Below, piece after piece: positions 54,326 through 61,683 of a DNA stretch of 64,000 bases. Origin of the DNA: Croceivirga sp. (lineage in GTDB: Bacteria; Bacteroidota; Bacteroidia; Flavobacteriales; Flavobacteriaceae); the NCBI GenBank assembly GCA_028284665.1, contig JANQRG010000026.1, forward strand, positions 1-64,000, in the 5' to 3' direction. Positions within the stretch are counted from its first letter, which is position 1. Every line of letters starts with the position of its first letter. Position numbers and translations under genes: made by a program. The notes under the pieces are model-generated. The model saw nothing but the letters and a program-made list of their open reading frames with translations, did no database searches and had not been told where the DNA came from.

Positions 54326-55357
54326 TTGAAATCACAAAAAAAATATATTCTTGCTATAGAGTCTTCCTGTGACGATACTTCAGCGGCTGTCCTTTGCAAT
54401 GACATTGTCCTGAGTAACGTGATCGCAGCTCAAGAAGTCCATAGCGCTTACGGCGGAGTAGTTCCTGAACTTGCTTCCAGGGCGCACCAGCAAAATATTG
54501 TCCCGGTGGTACATCAGGCTTTAGCTAAGGCAAATATCGACAAAAATCAGCTTTCGGCGATCGCCTTCACCCAGGGCCCCGGATTGATGGGATCACTTCT
54601 GGTAGGAACCTCATTTGCCAAATCCATGGCGATTGGGTTAAACATCCCATTGATTGCGGTGAATCATATGCAGGCCCATATACTTGCACATTTTATTCGA
54701 GATACGGAACAATCCATTCCGCCTTTTCCTTTTCTGGCCATGACCCTTAGCGGCGGGCATACACAAATTGTGTTGGTCCGGGATCATTTTACTATGGAAG
54801 TACTGGGAGAGACGCTGGACGATGCTGTGGGAGAAGCTTTTGACAAGAGCGCTAAACTTCTTGGATTGCCATATCCCGGTGGGCCATTGATCGATTTGCA
54901 CGCCAGAGCGGGAAATCCGAACGCCTTTGTATTCCCGAAGCCAAAGGTTCCTGACCTAAATTTTAGTTTTAGCGGTCTAAAAACCAGTATATTGTATTTC
55001 TTACAACGCAAAACCAAAGAGGATCCTGGCTTTATTGAAAAAAACCTGAATGATATTTGTGCTGCTATTCAGCATACCGTAGTTGAGATCCTAATGGACA
55101 AATTACAATTGGCCGTCACTCAGACAGGGATTACTCAAATTGCTATTGGAGGAGGCGTTGCCGCCAATTCCGCGATTCGAAAGCGTCTGCAGGAGGAAGA
55201 AAAGCGCAAAGGATGGCGAAGCTATATCCCAAAATTTGAATATTGTACGGATAATGCGGCAATGATAGGGATAGTTGGTTATTTCAAATTATTGAATGAG
55301 GACTTTGTAGCGCAAAATGTTACCGCAAAAGCCAGATTTGTATTAGATGGCCCATAA
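54326..55357 (+). CDS. tsaD: tRNA N6-adenosine threonylcarbamoyltransferase
   Basis: A 343-residue enzyme that transfers threonylcarbamoyl to A37 of ANN-decoding tRNAs. It has ILAIESSCDDTSAA at the start, the metal-binding His pair in VNHMQAHILAH (about 111-121), LSGGHTQIVLV near 138, and IGGGVAANSAIRKRL near 272. Length is standard. The start is TTG 54326; no ATG gives the conserved N-terminus. The TfoX-like gene overlaps its last codons by 11 nt. Confidence 0.96.
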   Translation: MKSQKKYILAIESSCDDTSAAVLCNDIVLSNVIAAQEVHSAYGGVVPELASRAHQQNIVPVVHQALAKANIDKNQLSAIAFTQGPGLMGSLLVGTSFAKSMAIGLNIPLIAVNHMQAHILAHFIRDTEQSIPPFPFLAMTLSGGHTQIVLVRDHFTMEVLGETLDDAVGEAFDKSAKLLGLPYPGGPLIDLHARAGNPNAFVFPKPKVPDLNFSFSGLKTSILYFLQRKTKEDPGFIEKNLNDICAAIQHTVVEILMDKLQLAVTQTGITQIAIGGGVAANSAIRKRLQEEEKRKGWRSYIPKFEYCTDNAAMIGIVGYFKLLNEDFVAQNVTAKARFVLDGP

Positions 55358-55682
55358 TCAGGAATTAACACACAGGTTGGAGCTTCTCATTGCTAACCTT
55401 CCCGAACAATTTACCTGGAAGAAGATGTTTGGGGGCGTTTCCTTTCTCTTTGAGGGAAAGATGACCGTTGGAATTGTTAAAGAAGATCTGGTGGTCAGGG
55501 TGATTGCCGACAAAATGGATGAGGTACTGCAAAAGAAATATGTACGCCCAATGGATTTCACAGGCAAACCCATGAAAGAATTTGTTTTTGTTGCCCCGGA
55601 AGGCTATAGAACCGAAGAACAACTCCAATACTGGGTTGAGTTGGGATGGGAGCATGCCAAAACCAAACTTCAGAAAAAGTGA
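55347..55682 (+). CDS. TfoX/Sxy N-terminal domain protein
   Basis: A 111-residue protein consisting of a TfoX_N-like domain: WKKMFGGVSFLFEGKMTVGIVKEDLVVRV (about 24-52) followed by MDEVLQKKYVRPMDFTGKPMKEFVFV. In gamma-proteobacteria the domain occurs in competence regulators, but stand-alone versions in Bacteroidota have no established function. Its ATG overlaps the end of tsaD by 11 nt, implying coupled translation. A regulatory role is only possible, not shown. Confidence 0.85.
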   Translation: MAHNQELTHRLELLIANLPEQFTWKKMFGGVSFLFEGKMTVGIVKEDLVVRVIADKMDEVLQKKYVRPMDFTGKPMKEFVFVAPEGYRTEEQLQYWVELGWEHAKTKLQKK

Positions 55683-55702
55683 AACAAAACTATTACTCTT
55701 TT

Positions 55703-56224
55703 ATGCGCTATTCACTCTTATTGTCCTTTCTCTTTCTATGTATTGCTTGTGGTAATGACGACTCCGATACAAATGCTAATGCACAAAACATTCAGTGGGT
55801 TACAGGCGTTCAATTGGTCCAAAGCGGTGGTTCTCCCCCTGTTGTTGCGGGAAATCCCAATGTTGTATCTCAAAACATTTTAATCTTCCCTAATCCGGCA
55901 ATTCGTAACTTTTTCGTTGAAACATCACTATCCGAGACCATTTCCAATGTCTGGATCAGGCCTGGTATAGCCACAAAATCCTTTGACAGTGTAGATTTCT
56001 CTGAAGTCTTACGTCCAACGCTTTACGAAAAAAGTGAAATTGAAGCGAATGCAGTACTTTCCTTCCCCAATACCAACACCTCGAATCTCTTGGTTGATGT
56101 TAGTAATTTGGATTCCGGATATTACAGAGTTTTTGTGGAAATAAATGGTGAATTCTATTGGGATAATATCTTTGTTGCTAACAACAACGAATCTCCACAG
56201 GAAATCATAGATTTTTGGGATTAA
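55703..56224 (+). CDS. Small lipoprotein of unknown function
   Basis: A 173-residue exported lipoprotein from ATG 55703. The leader RYSLLLSFLFLCIACGND has a lipobox with Cys at residue 16. A longer frame begins at 55646, but that start lies inside the previous gene and spoils the signal peptide. The mature part is Asn/Ser-rich. It contains NILIFPNPAIRNFFVETS, reminiscent of the start of a type IX secretion type A sorting domain (the FPNP motif), but located mid-protein and followed by only about 110 residues of beta-like sequence. Function is not recognisable. Confidence 0.75.
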   Translation: MRYSLLLSFLFLCIACGNDDSDTNANAQNIQWVTGVQLVQSGGSPPVVAGNPNVVSQNILIFPNPAIRNFFVETSLSETISNVWIRPGIATKSFDSVDFSEVLRPTLYEKSEIEANAVLSFPNTNTSNLLVDVSNLDSGYYRVFVEINGEFYWDNIFVANNNESPQEIIDFWD

Positions 56225-56239
56225 CTAAATTGACCTTTC

Positions 56240-56944
56240 TTGCAGCTTTTTTACAACCCGGAATTGGATCACAGTGTAACACAGTTTTTCTTCTCACTCG
56301 AAGAAAGCAAACATATCTCCAGAGTACTTCGAAAAAAAGAAGGAGATGTTCTTCAAATTACCAATGGAAAGGGTGATATTTTTTCTGCAAAAATCCTTGA
56401 AGCACATACCAAAAAATGTAAGGCTAGCATTATTGAACGACAGCAACGTACTCCTTCAAATTATGTTCTTCACATAGGAATTGCCCCTACCAAGAACAAT
56501 GATCGTTTTGAATGGTTCCTGGAAAAGGCCACTGAAATTGGGATAGCCAAAATTACCCCTTTGCTGTGCGAACATTCTGAACGAAAAATTATTAAACCCG
56601 AGCGTTTGGAAAAGGTGCTCCAGTCGGCCATGAAACAATCGTTACAGGCCTATTTGCCGGAATTGCGTCCTTTAACCCCTTTAAAGGAGTTTGTGACCAC
56701 CACTAGTGCTGACCTAAAATTAATAGCGCACTGTAGTAAAGGGGAAAAAGCGGAACTGAAACGAAAGCTTCAACCCGACAAGGAAGTTTTGATCCTGATA
56801 GGGCCCGAGGGTGATTTTTCCGAAAATGAAATAGATTTGGCGCTCACTCATGGATTTCTGCCGGTTTCCTTAGGCCAAAACCGCTTACGTACAGAAACAG
56901 CGGCTGTAGTAGCCTGTGCAACTGCCGCAATGATCAATAGTTAG
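56240..56944 (+). CDS. rsmE: 16S rRNA (uracil1498-N3)-methyltransferase
   Basis: A 234-residue SPOUT-class methyltransferase. The N-terminal PUA-like part includes HISRVLRKKEGDVLQITNG. The SAM-binding knot is formed by LILIGPEGDFSENEIDLA (about 183-200) and VSLGQNRLRTETAAVVA near 211-227, both RsmE hallmarks. The start is TTG 56240, giving MQLFYNP as in relatives. It follows the small lipoprotein by 15 nt. Confidence 0.95.
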   Translation: MQLFYNPELDHSVTQFFFSLEESKHISRVLRKKEGDVLQITNGKGDIFSAKILEAHTKKCKASIIERQQRTPSNYVLHIGIAPTKNNDRFEWFLEKATEIGIAKITPLLCEHSERKIIKPERLEKVLQSAMKQSLQAYLPELRPLTPLKEFVTTTSADLKLIAHCSKGEKAELKRKLQPDKEVLILIGPEGDFSENEIDLALTHGFLPVSLGQNRLRTETAAVVACATAAMINS

Positions 56945-56959
56945 GGTAGGAACCACGGA

Positions 56960-57730
56960 CTACAATGTGAACTTGGCCGCAGCGGTAATCTCCAAATCCT
57001 CATTTTCGGCCAGTACTATTAAATGCATTTTTTCATTCACGCTAATTTTATTAGGAAGCTGAATACTTCCCTTTCCTGAACTGGCCGAAAGCATAACGTA
57101 ATTCTCAGCAACAACAATATTTGAGTTTTTTAGCGTTCTGTTCCTGTTTTCCCCGCGCTTGACCACCGTAGTACGTTCATCAAGTACAATCACTGCTCGT
57201 AATTCCTTGCCTTCTCGAGGTCCCTGAAAGGTATAGTCAAAAGAAATAGTATTCCCTGTACTGGTAATGTTATTTACCGTTAACTTGTTTTCGGAATTCA
57301 GGTTGCTGTATTGCTCAATTTTAGCGCTTAATTTGGTAGCATTCGAGCCTACAAAGTGCTCTTTCCCGTTGATCACCATTTCCGGCGTATAGTTGCTTGG
57401 ATAACGAAACTTTCTGTTGTATTCCCTTTGCTTTTTTGAAAAATTAGGGTTGCTAAAAGGATCTTCCCAACCTATATAATTCCAATAGTCTACATGATAG
57501 GATAACGCAAACACCTGATCCGGGTACTGATTTTTTACCTTTTCTAATAAAACATCTGCCGGAGGGCAACTGGAACATCCCTGGGAAGTGAACAATTCCA
57601 AAACTACAATTGGAGGGTGCTCATATGAATTGGAGATCAATGTTTTGTCTTCTACTTTTTTTACTTTATAAAATGCCATAGTTGTGAAGCCAATAAAGAC
57701 CAGCGCCGGAATTAGGGTTTTCTTTAACAT
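56960..57730 (-). CDS. DUF1223 thioredoxin-like exported protein
   Basis: A 256-residue protein with an N-terminal hydrophobic segment (about 8-20), likely a signal anchor. The DUF1223 core starts VVLELFTSQGCSSCPPADVLL (about 44-64), with a C-S-S-C motif like that of thioredoxin-fold proteins. HVDYWNYIGWEDPFSNP follows near 100. The C-terminal part is a beta domain. The CxxC suggests thiol-disulfide chemistry in the periplasm, but the family function is not established. It lies divergent from the DUF4159 gene with only 40 nt between them. Confidence 0.88.
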   Translation of the reverse strand: MLKKTLIPALVFIGFTTMAFYKVKKVEDKTLISNSYEHPPIVVLELFTSQGCSSCPPADVLLEKVKNQYPDQVFALSYHVDYWNYIGWEDPFSNPNFSKKQREYNRKFRYPSNYTPEMVINGKEHFVGSNATKLSAKIEQYSNLNSENKLTVNNITSTGNTISFDYTFQGPREGKELRAVIVLDERTTVVKRGENRNRTLKNSNIVVAENYVMLSASSGKGSIQLPNKISVNEKMHLIVLAENEDLEITAAAKFTL

Positions 57731-57738
57731 GAATACTG

Positions 57739-57746
57739 TACTTTTG
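57739..57746 (+). promoter_or_regulatory. TAnnTTTG -7 element for the DUF4159 gene
   Basis: TACTTTTG is an exact -7 match, 24 nt before the ATG at 57771, in the 40-nt divergent gap. Confidence 0.4.
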
Positions 57747-57770
57747 ACACATTAGATTATTCGCAATACC

Positions 57771-58421
57771 ATGAGGCAACTTACCAAAGGGCTTTTCATT
57801 TTAACTTTTTTTGTGAATTCGGCCATTCAATCACAGGAAATTGCCATTCTAAAGTACGGGGGCGGTGGAGACTGGTACTCCAATCCTACGGGAATACCCA
57901 ATCTCATTGCGTTTTGCAATCAAAATATTGACACTCGGATTGCGCCCAAACCGGTTACTGTGGAAACCGGTAGCGAAGCCCTCTACCAATATCCTTTTTT
58001 ACATATGACGGGACATGGAAATGTCTTCTTTTCCGATCAGGAAGCGGAAAATCTAAGAACCTATCTTTTAGCCGGAGGTTTTTTGCATGTAGATGATAAC
58101 TATGGCATGGAGCCGTATTTACGGCGTGAATTAAAAAAAGTGTTCCCCAACAAGGAACTGGAGGAATTAGGTAGTGATCATCCGATTTTTAGTCAAACCT
58201 TCAAATTCCCTAACGGACTTCCTAAAATTCACGAGCACGACGGAAAACGTCCCCAGGCCTTCGGTATTTTTGAAGAAGGAAGGTTGTTGTTATTATTTAC
58301 TTACGAAAGTGATCTGGGTGATGGTTGGGAAGACCCTTCCGTCCATAATGATCCTGAAGAAATCCGGGTAAAGGCACTCCAAATGGGAGCTAATATCATC
58401 CAATACGCTTTTTCCTCATGA
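57771..58421 (+). CDS. DUF4159 domain protein
   Basis: A 216-residue exported protein with a signal peptide (cleaved near IQSQ, 22). The DUF4159 body shows AILKYGGGGDWYSNPTGIPNL, PFLHMTGHGNVFFSD (about 75-90), YLLAGGFLHVDDNYG and a C-terminal YESDLGDGWEDPSVHND. The flavodoxin-like layout with conserved His and Asp is typical, but the biochemical role is unknown. Its stop overlaps the ATG of the transporter-like gene (ATGA). Confidence 0.88.
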   Translation: MRQLTKGLFILTFFVNSAIQSQEIAILKYGGGGDWYSNPTGIPNLIAFCNQNIDTRIAPKPVTVETGSEALYQYPFLHMTGHGNVFFSDQEAENLRTYLLAGGFLHVDDNYGMEPYLRRELKKVFPNKELEELGSDHPIFSQTFKFPNGLPKIHEHDGKRPQAFGIFEEGRLLLLFTYESDLGDGWEDPSVHNDPEEIRVKALQMGANIIQYAFSS

Positions 58422-59524
58422 ACACTTCTGCGAAGACCATAGCAAAAGGAATTCTACGGGCAGTAGGCGTTGTCGTTGGGATTGTGTTGTTGTTGTATTT
58501 TCTCTATGAAATACGATCTGTTATCGCCTATCTGGCCATAGCTGCTGTGGTCGCACTTTTGGGAAGGCCTATTGTTCTTTTCCTCAGGCGGAAGCTAAAG
58601 TTTCCCAATACCCTGGCTGTTATTGTTACAATGGTCCTGTTTGTGGTTATTCTATTAGGGATCATTGCCCTTTTTGTACCGCTTATTAATGAACAGGGAA
58701 GAAGCCTCTCCCTTTTGGATATTGATGCACTAAAAGGCGATGTCAACACACTGTACCTGGAAATCATGGAGTATTTTGGTGCCACTACCGGCGATGTGAA
58801 TCAACTGATCAAGAATTCAGACCTGGAAAAGAATCTGTTTCAGGGATTGAACCTTAATTTTATCCCTAATATCCTGAATTCTTTTCTTAACGTGTTGAGT
58901 AGTTTCAGCATAGGACTATTTTCCGTATTGTTTATTTCCTTTTTCTTTTTGAAGGATAGCAACCTAATGCAAAAGGGGCTGCTCACTTTCATCCCACAGC
59001 AAAAAGAACAGAATCTGGTAACGTCTATAGATAAGATCAATGGATTACTTTCCCGTTACTTTATAGGCATTTTGATACAACTTACCATACTGTTCATTAT
59101 CTATACCATTACCCTATTGATCGTGGGAGTAGACAATGCTATTGTAATCGCTTTTCTTTGCGCCCTTTTTAACATTATTCCTTATATCGGTCCCATAATT
59201 GGCGGGGTAATCATGATAACGCTTACAATGACCAGTCACCTTGGAATGGACTTTAGTTCCGTAATTATACCAAAAGCAGCTTACGTCTTTCTAGGGATTG
59301 TTATCGGGCAACTGGTAGACAACTTTTTTTCGCAGCCTTTTATTTTTTCCACGAGCGTGCGTTCCCATCCTTTGGAAATATTTTTGGTAATCATTATTGC
59401 AGGACTGCTCTTTGGCGTTGTTGGTATGGTGGTAGCAGTTCCCGGCTATACCGCCATTAAGGTGATACTCAAAGAGTTTTTACGAGAAAACAGATTTGTA
59501 GAAAAATTCACTAAAAATGTATAA
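58418..59524 (+). CDS. AI-2E family transporter-like membrane protein
   Basis: A 368-residue polytopic protein with about eight transmembrane segments. The family marks are ALFNIIPYIGPIIGGVIMI near 245-263 and GQLVDNFFSQPFIFSTSV near 288-306. Members include the E. coli TqsA exporter and sodium/proton antiporter-like proteins, so the substrate cannot be assumed to be autoinducer-2. It is translationally coupled to the DUF4159 gene and precedes the methyltransferase gene by 8 nt. Confidence 0.9.
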   Translation: MNTSAKTIAKGILRAVGVVVGIVLLLYFLYEIRSVIAYLAIAAVVALLGRPIVLFLRRKLKFPNTLAVIVTMVLFVVILLGIIALFVPLINEQGRSLSLLDIDALKGDVNTLYLEIMEYFGATTGDVNQLIKNSDLEKNLFQGLNLNFIPNILNSFLNVLSSFSIGLFSVLFISFFFLKDSNLMQKGLLTFIPQQKEQNLVTSIDKINGLLSRYFIGILIQLTILFIIYTITLLIVGVDNAIVIAFLCALFNIIPYIGPIIGGVIMITLTMTSHLGMDFSSVIIPKAAYVFLGIVIGQLVDNFFSQPFIFSTSVRSHPLEIFLVIIIAGLLFGVVGMVVAVPGYTAIKVILKEFLRENRFVEKFTKNV

Positions 59525-59532
59525 GTTTTAGT

Positions 59533-60714
59533 TTGAATAAAAACATATTAAAATCTGGTCCACAGGAATTTATAGAAAAAAAATGGAATGCTGACAGCTT
59601 GTCAGTCCTATTGAAAAAACCTATTTTTCCGGATGTTTCACAGAAAGAGTTGGCCGAACAGCTCGAAGCCAAAAAAAAGTGCAGGACAAAGCTACCCACA
59701 TGGTTTAAAACCCCTGCCATCTATTACCCCAAAAAACTACATATTGAACAATCCAGTTCAGAACAAACAGCGGCTTACAAAACCGAGCTGGTCAGTGGCA
59801 AAACTTTGTTGGACCTAACCGGCGGTTTGGGAGTTGATTCTTTTTATTTTTCAAAAAAAATCTCCCGGGTGTTCCACTGTGAAGTCAACACCGATCTTTC
59901 GAAAATTGCTTGCTATAATTTTAAGGTCCTGGGTGCAAGGAATATTAGTTGCCATTCCGAGGACGGGATGACCTTCCTGCAAAATTCAAAAGACAGATTC
60001 GATTGGGTCTATTTAGATCCCTCCCGCCGAAACGAGATCAAAGGAAAAGTGTTTCGATTGTCTGACTGTATGCCAGACATTCCAAAATATCTGGATTCAA
60101 TTTTTGACAAAAGCGATACTATTCTACTTAAAACCGCTCCCCTTCTGGATATCAAACAAGGAATGTTAGAACTGGAATACGTTAAAGAAGTGCATGTAGT
60201 CGGAATCAAAAACGAGGTAAAAGAACTGCTGTGGGTATTGGAAAAGGACTATTCCGACCCTGTAGTCATTAAAACAATTAACTTTACAAACGGTAGGGTT
60301 GAAGCATTTAACTTTCTCCACAGCGAAGAGTATTTCACCCAGTCCACCTTTGGGAGTACGGAAACCTATTTGTATGAACCCAACGCGGCAATTCTAAAGT
60401 CCGGGGGATTCAAAGTGGTGGGCGAGCGCTATGGTTTAAAAAAACTTCATTTGAATTCCCATCTTTACACCTCAAGCAACCTTCGGGACTTTCCGGGGCG
60501 CCGTTTCTTGATAACATCGTGCTTGGGTTTTTCCAAAAAAAACCTCCGCGACCTCCCTCGGAAGGCGAACATTACCATCCGCAATTTTCCCGAAACGGTT
60601 TCCAGCCTGCGAAAGAAAGCACAAATTCAAGATGGTGGGGATATTTACCTTTTTTTTACCACAACTATGGGTGAAAAAAAAATAATTCTGGTTTGTACTA
60701 AAGCAGGGGAATAA
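59533..60714 (+). CDS. SAM-dependent methyltransferase with THUMP-like domain
   Basis: A 393-residue protein of a Bacteroidota class I methyltransferase family. The SAM-binding motif I is LLDLTGGLGVDSFYFSK (about 94-110), followed by a motif II/post I acidic residue in HCEVNTDLSKIA. The catalytic-region motif WVYLDPSRRNEIKG lies near 157. The C-terminal part is THUMP-like. The resemblance is to RNA methyltransferases, but the modified base is not known. The start is TTG 59533. It is the last plus-strand gene before the convergent PorP/SprF gene. Confidence 0.85.
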   Translation: MNKNILKSGPQEFIEKKWNADSLSVLLKKPIFPDVSQKELAEQLEAKKKCRTKLPTWFKTPAIYYPKKLHIEQSSSEQTAAYKTELVSGKTLLDLTGGLGVDSFYFSKKISRVFHCEVNTDLSKIACYNFKVLGARNISCHSEDGMTFLQNSKDRFDWVYLDPSRRNEIKGKVFRLSDCMPDIPKYLDSIFDKSDTILLKTAPLLDIKQGMLELEYVKEVHVVGIKNEVKELLWVLEKDYSDPVVIKTINFTNGRVEAFNFLHSEEYFTQSTFGSTETYLYEPNAAILKSGGFKVVGERYGLKKLHLNSHLYTSSNLRDFPGRRFLITSCLGFSKKNLRDLPRKANITIRNFPETVSSLRKKAQIQDGGDIYLFFTTTMGEKKIILVCTKAGE

Positions 60715-60753
60715 GGCTAATGGAAATCCTTGAGTTCCTTGGAAACCGGAAAC

Positions 60754-61653
60754 CTATAACATCAGTCGCATAAAGAGTTCATGAGTACCATTATCAATAC
60801 CATCTACCTGACGTTCCCAAGCAGTTTCATACGCATAGCCCAAATCAAATCCATTGCTGATCTTAAAAAGGAATAGACCGCTGATACTCTCATCAAAACG
60901 ATAACTGGCCCCTAGGCTGAAACGCCGGTTGAAATCAAGAACCGAGGTCAGTTCATAAGATAATGGCGCGGCATCAACATAACGCAACATTCCCATAGCT
61001 TGCAGTTCCAGGGTTTTGGAAAGGAGAAAATCGTATCCTCCTGAAAGATAGCCATGCATTCTATCTACACCTAGAAAGGCATTACCATCTTGTTCCCGCA
61101 ACCTGTCTGGTGTCAACAATTTAGGTACGGACAGGGATACAAAGTACCGCGCATTCTTTAAATATACCCCAGCTCCTACATTTGGGGTAAACCTACTTTC
61201 AAAGTCCATTAGACTGCCGTCCTGTCCTACCCCATACGTCAACAATCCCTGGGTATTGGCATCATAGGAATTGGCACTTCCTTTTAAACCAAAATAAAGC
61301 AGGTTGCTTTCGTCCAATTGAATATGGTAGGAAACATCCACCGCAATCCAAGTTTGGTTTTCAATAAAGGTTTGATCATTAAGGATGGATAGCCCTATAC
61401 CCACCTTTTTCCCAAGGGGTGTCCCGAAGATGGCACTTTGACTCTCAGGGGCACCTTCAACACCTGCCCATTGGCTGCGTAGCCCCATTACAAGCTCCGC
61501 TCCCTCGGTACTTCCGGCGAATGCCGGATTGAAGATGTTCATATTGTATCGGTAAAAGGTATAGTGGGGATCTTGCTGGGCATTGGTTACCCCTTGGGCC
61601 AAAAGCCCAAGGGTCAACAACATTTTGAGGATTCTATTTATATTGGTTTTCAT
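60754..61653 (-). CDS. PorP/SprF family type IX secretion membrane protein
   Basis: A 299-residue outer-membrane protein with a signal peptide (cleaved near TNAQQ, 25). The family start QDPHYTFYRYNMNIFNPAFAG is followed by LVMGLRSQWAGVEGAPESQ. A beta-barrel continues to the C-terminus. In flavobacteria PorP/SprF-like proteins are usually encoded next to secreted proteins with a type B sorting domain and are thought to help attach them to the surface. That is the arrangement here, with the repeat protein just upstream (30 nt). Confidence 0.93.
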   Translation of the reverse strand: MKTNINRILKMLLTLGLLAQGVTNAQQDPHYTFYRYNMNIFNPAFAGSTEGAELVMGLRSQWAGVEGAPESQSAIFGTPLGKKVGIGLSILNDQTFIENQTWIAVDVSYHIQLDESNLLYFGLKGSANSYDANTQGLLTYGVGQDGSLMDFESRFTPNVGAGVYLKNARYFVSLSVPKLLTPDRLREQDGNAFLGVDRMHGYLSGGYDFLLSKTLELQAMGMLRYVDAAPLSYELTSVLDFNRRFSLGASYRFDESISGLFLFKISNGFDLGYAYETAWERQVDGIDNGTHELFMRLML

Positions 61654-61683
61654 TACGCTTTGTTTTTTTGTTGTGTTTTGATT

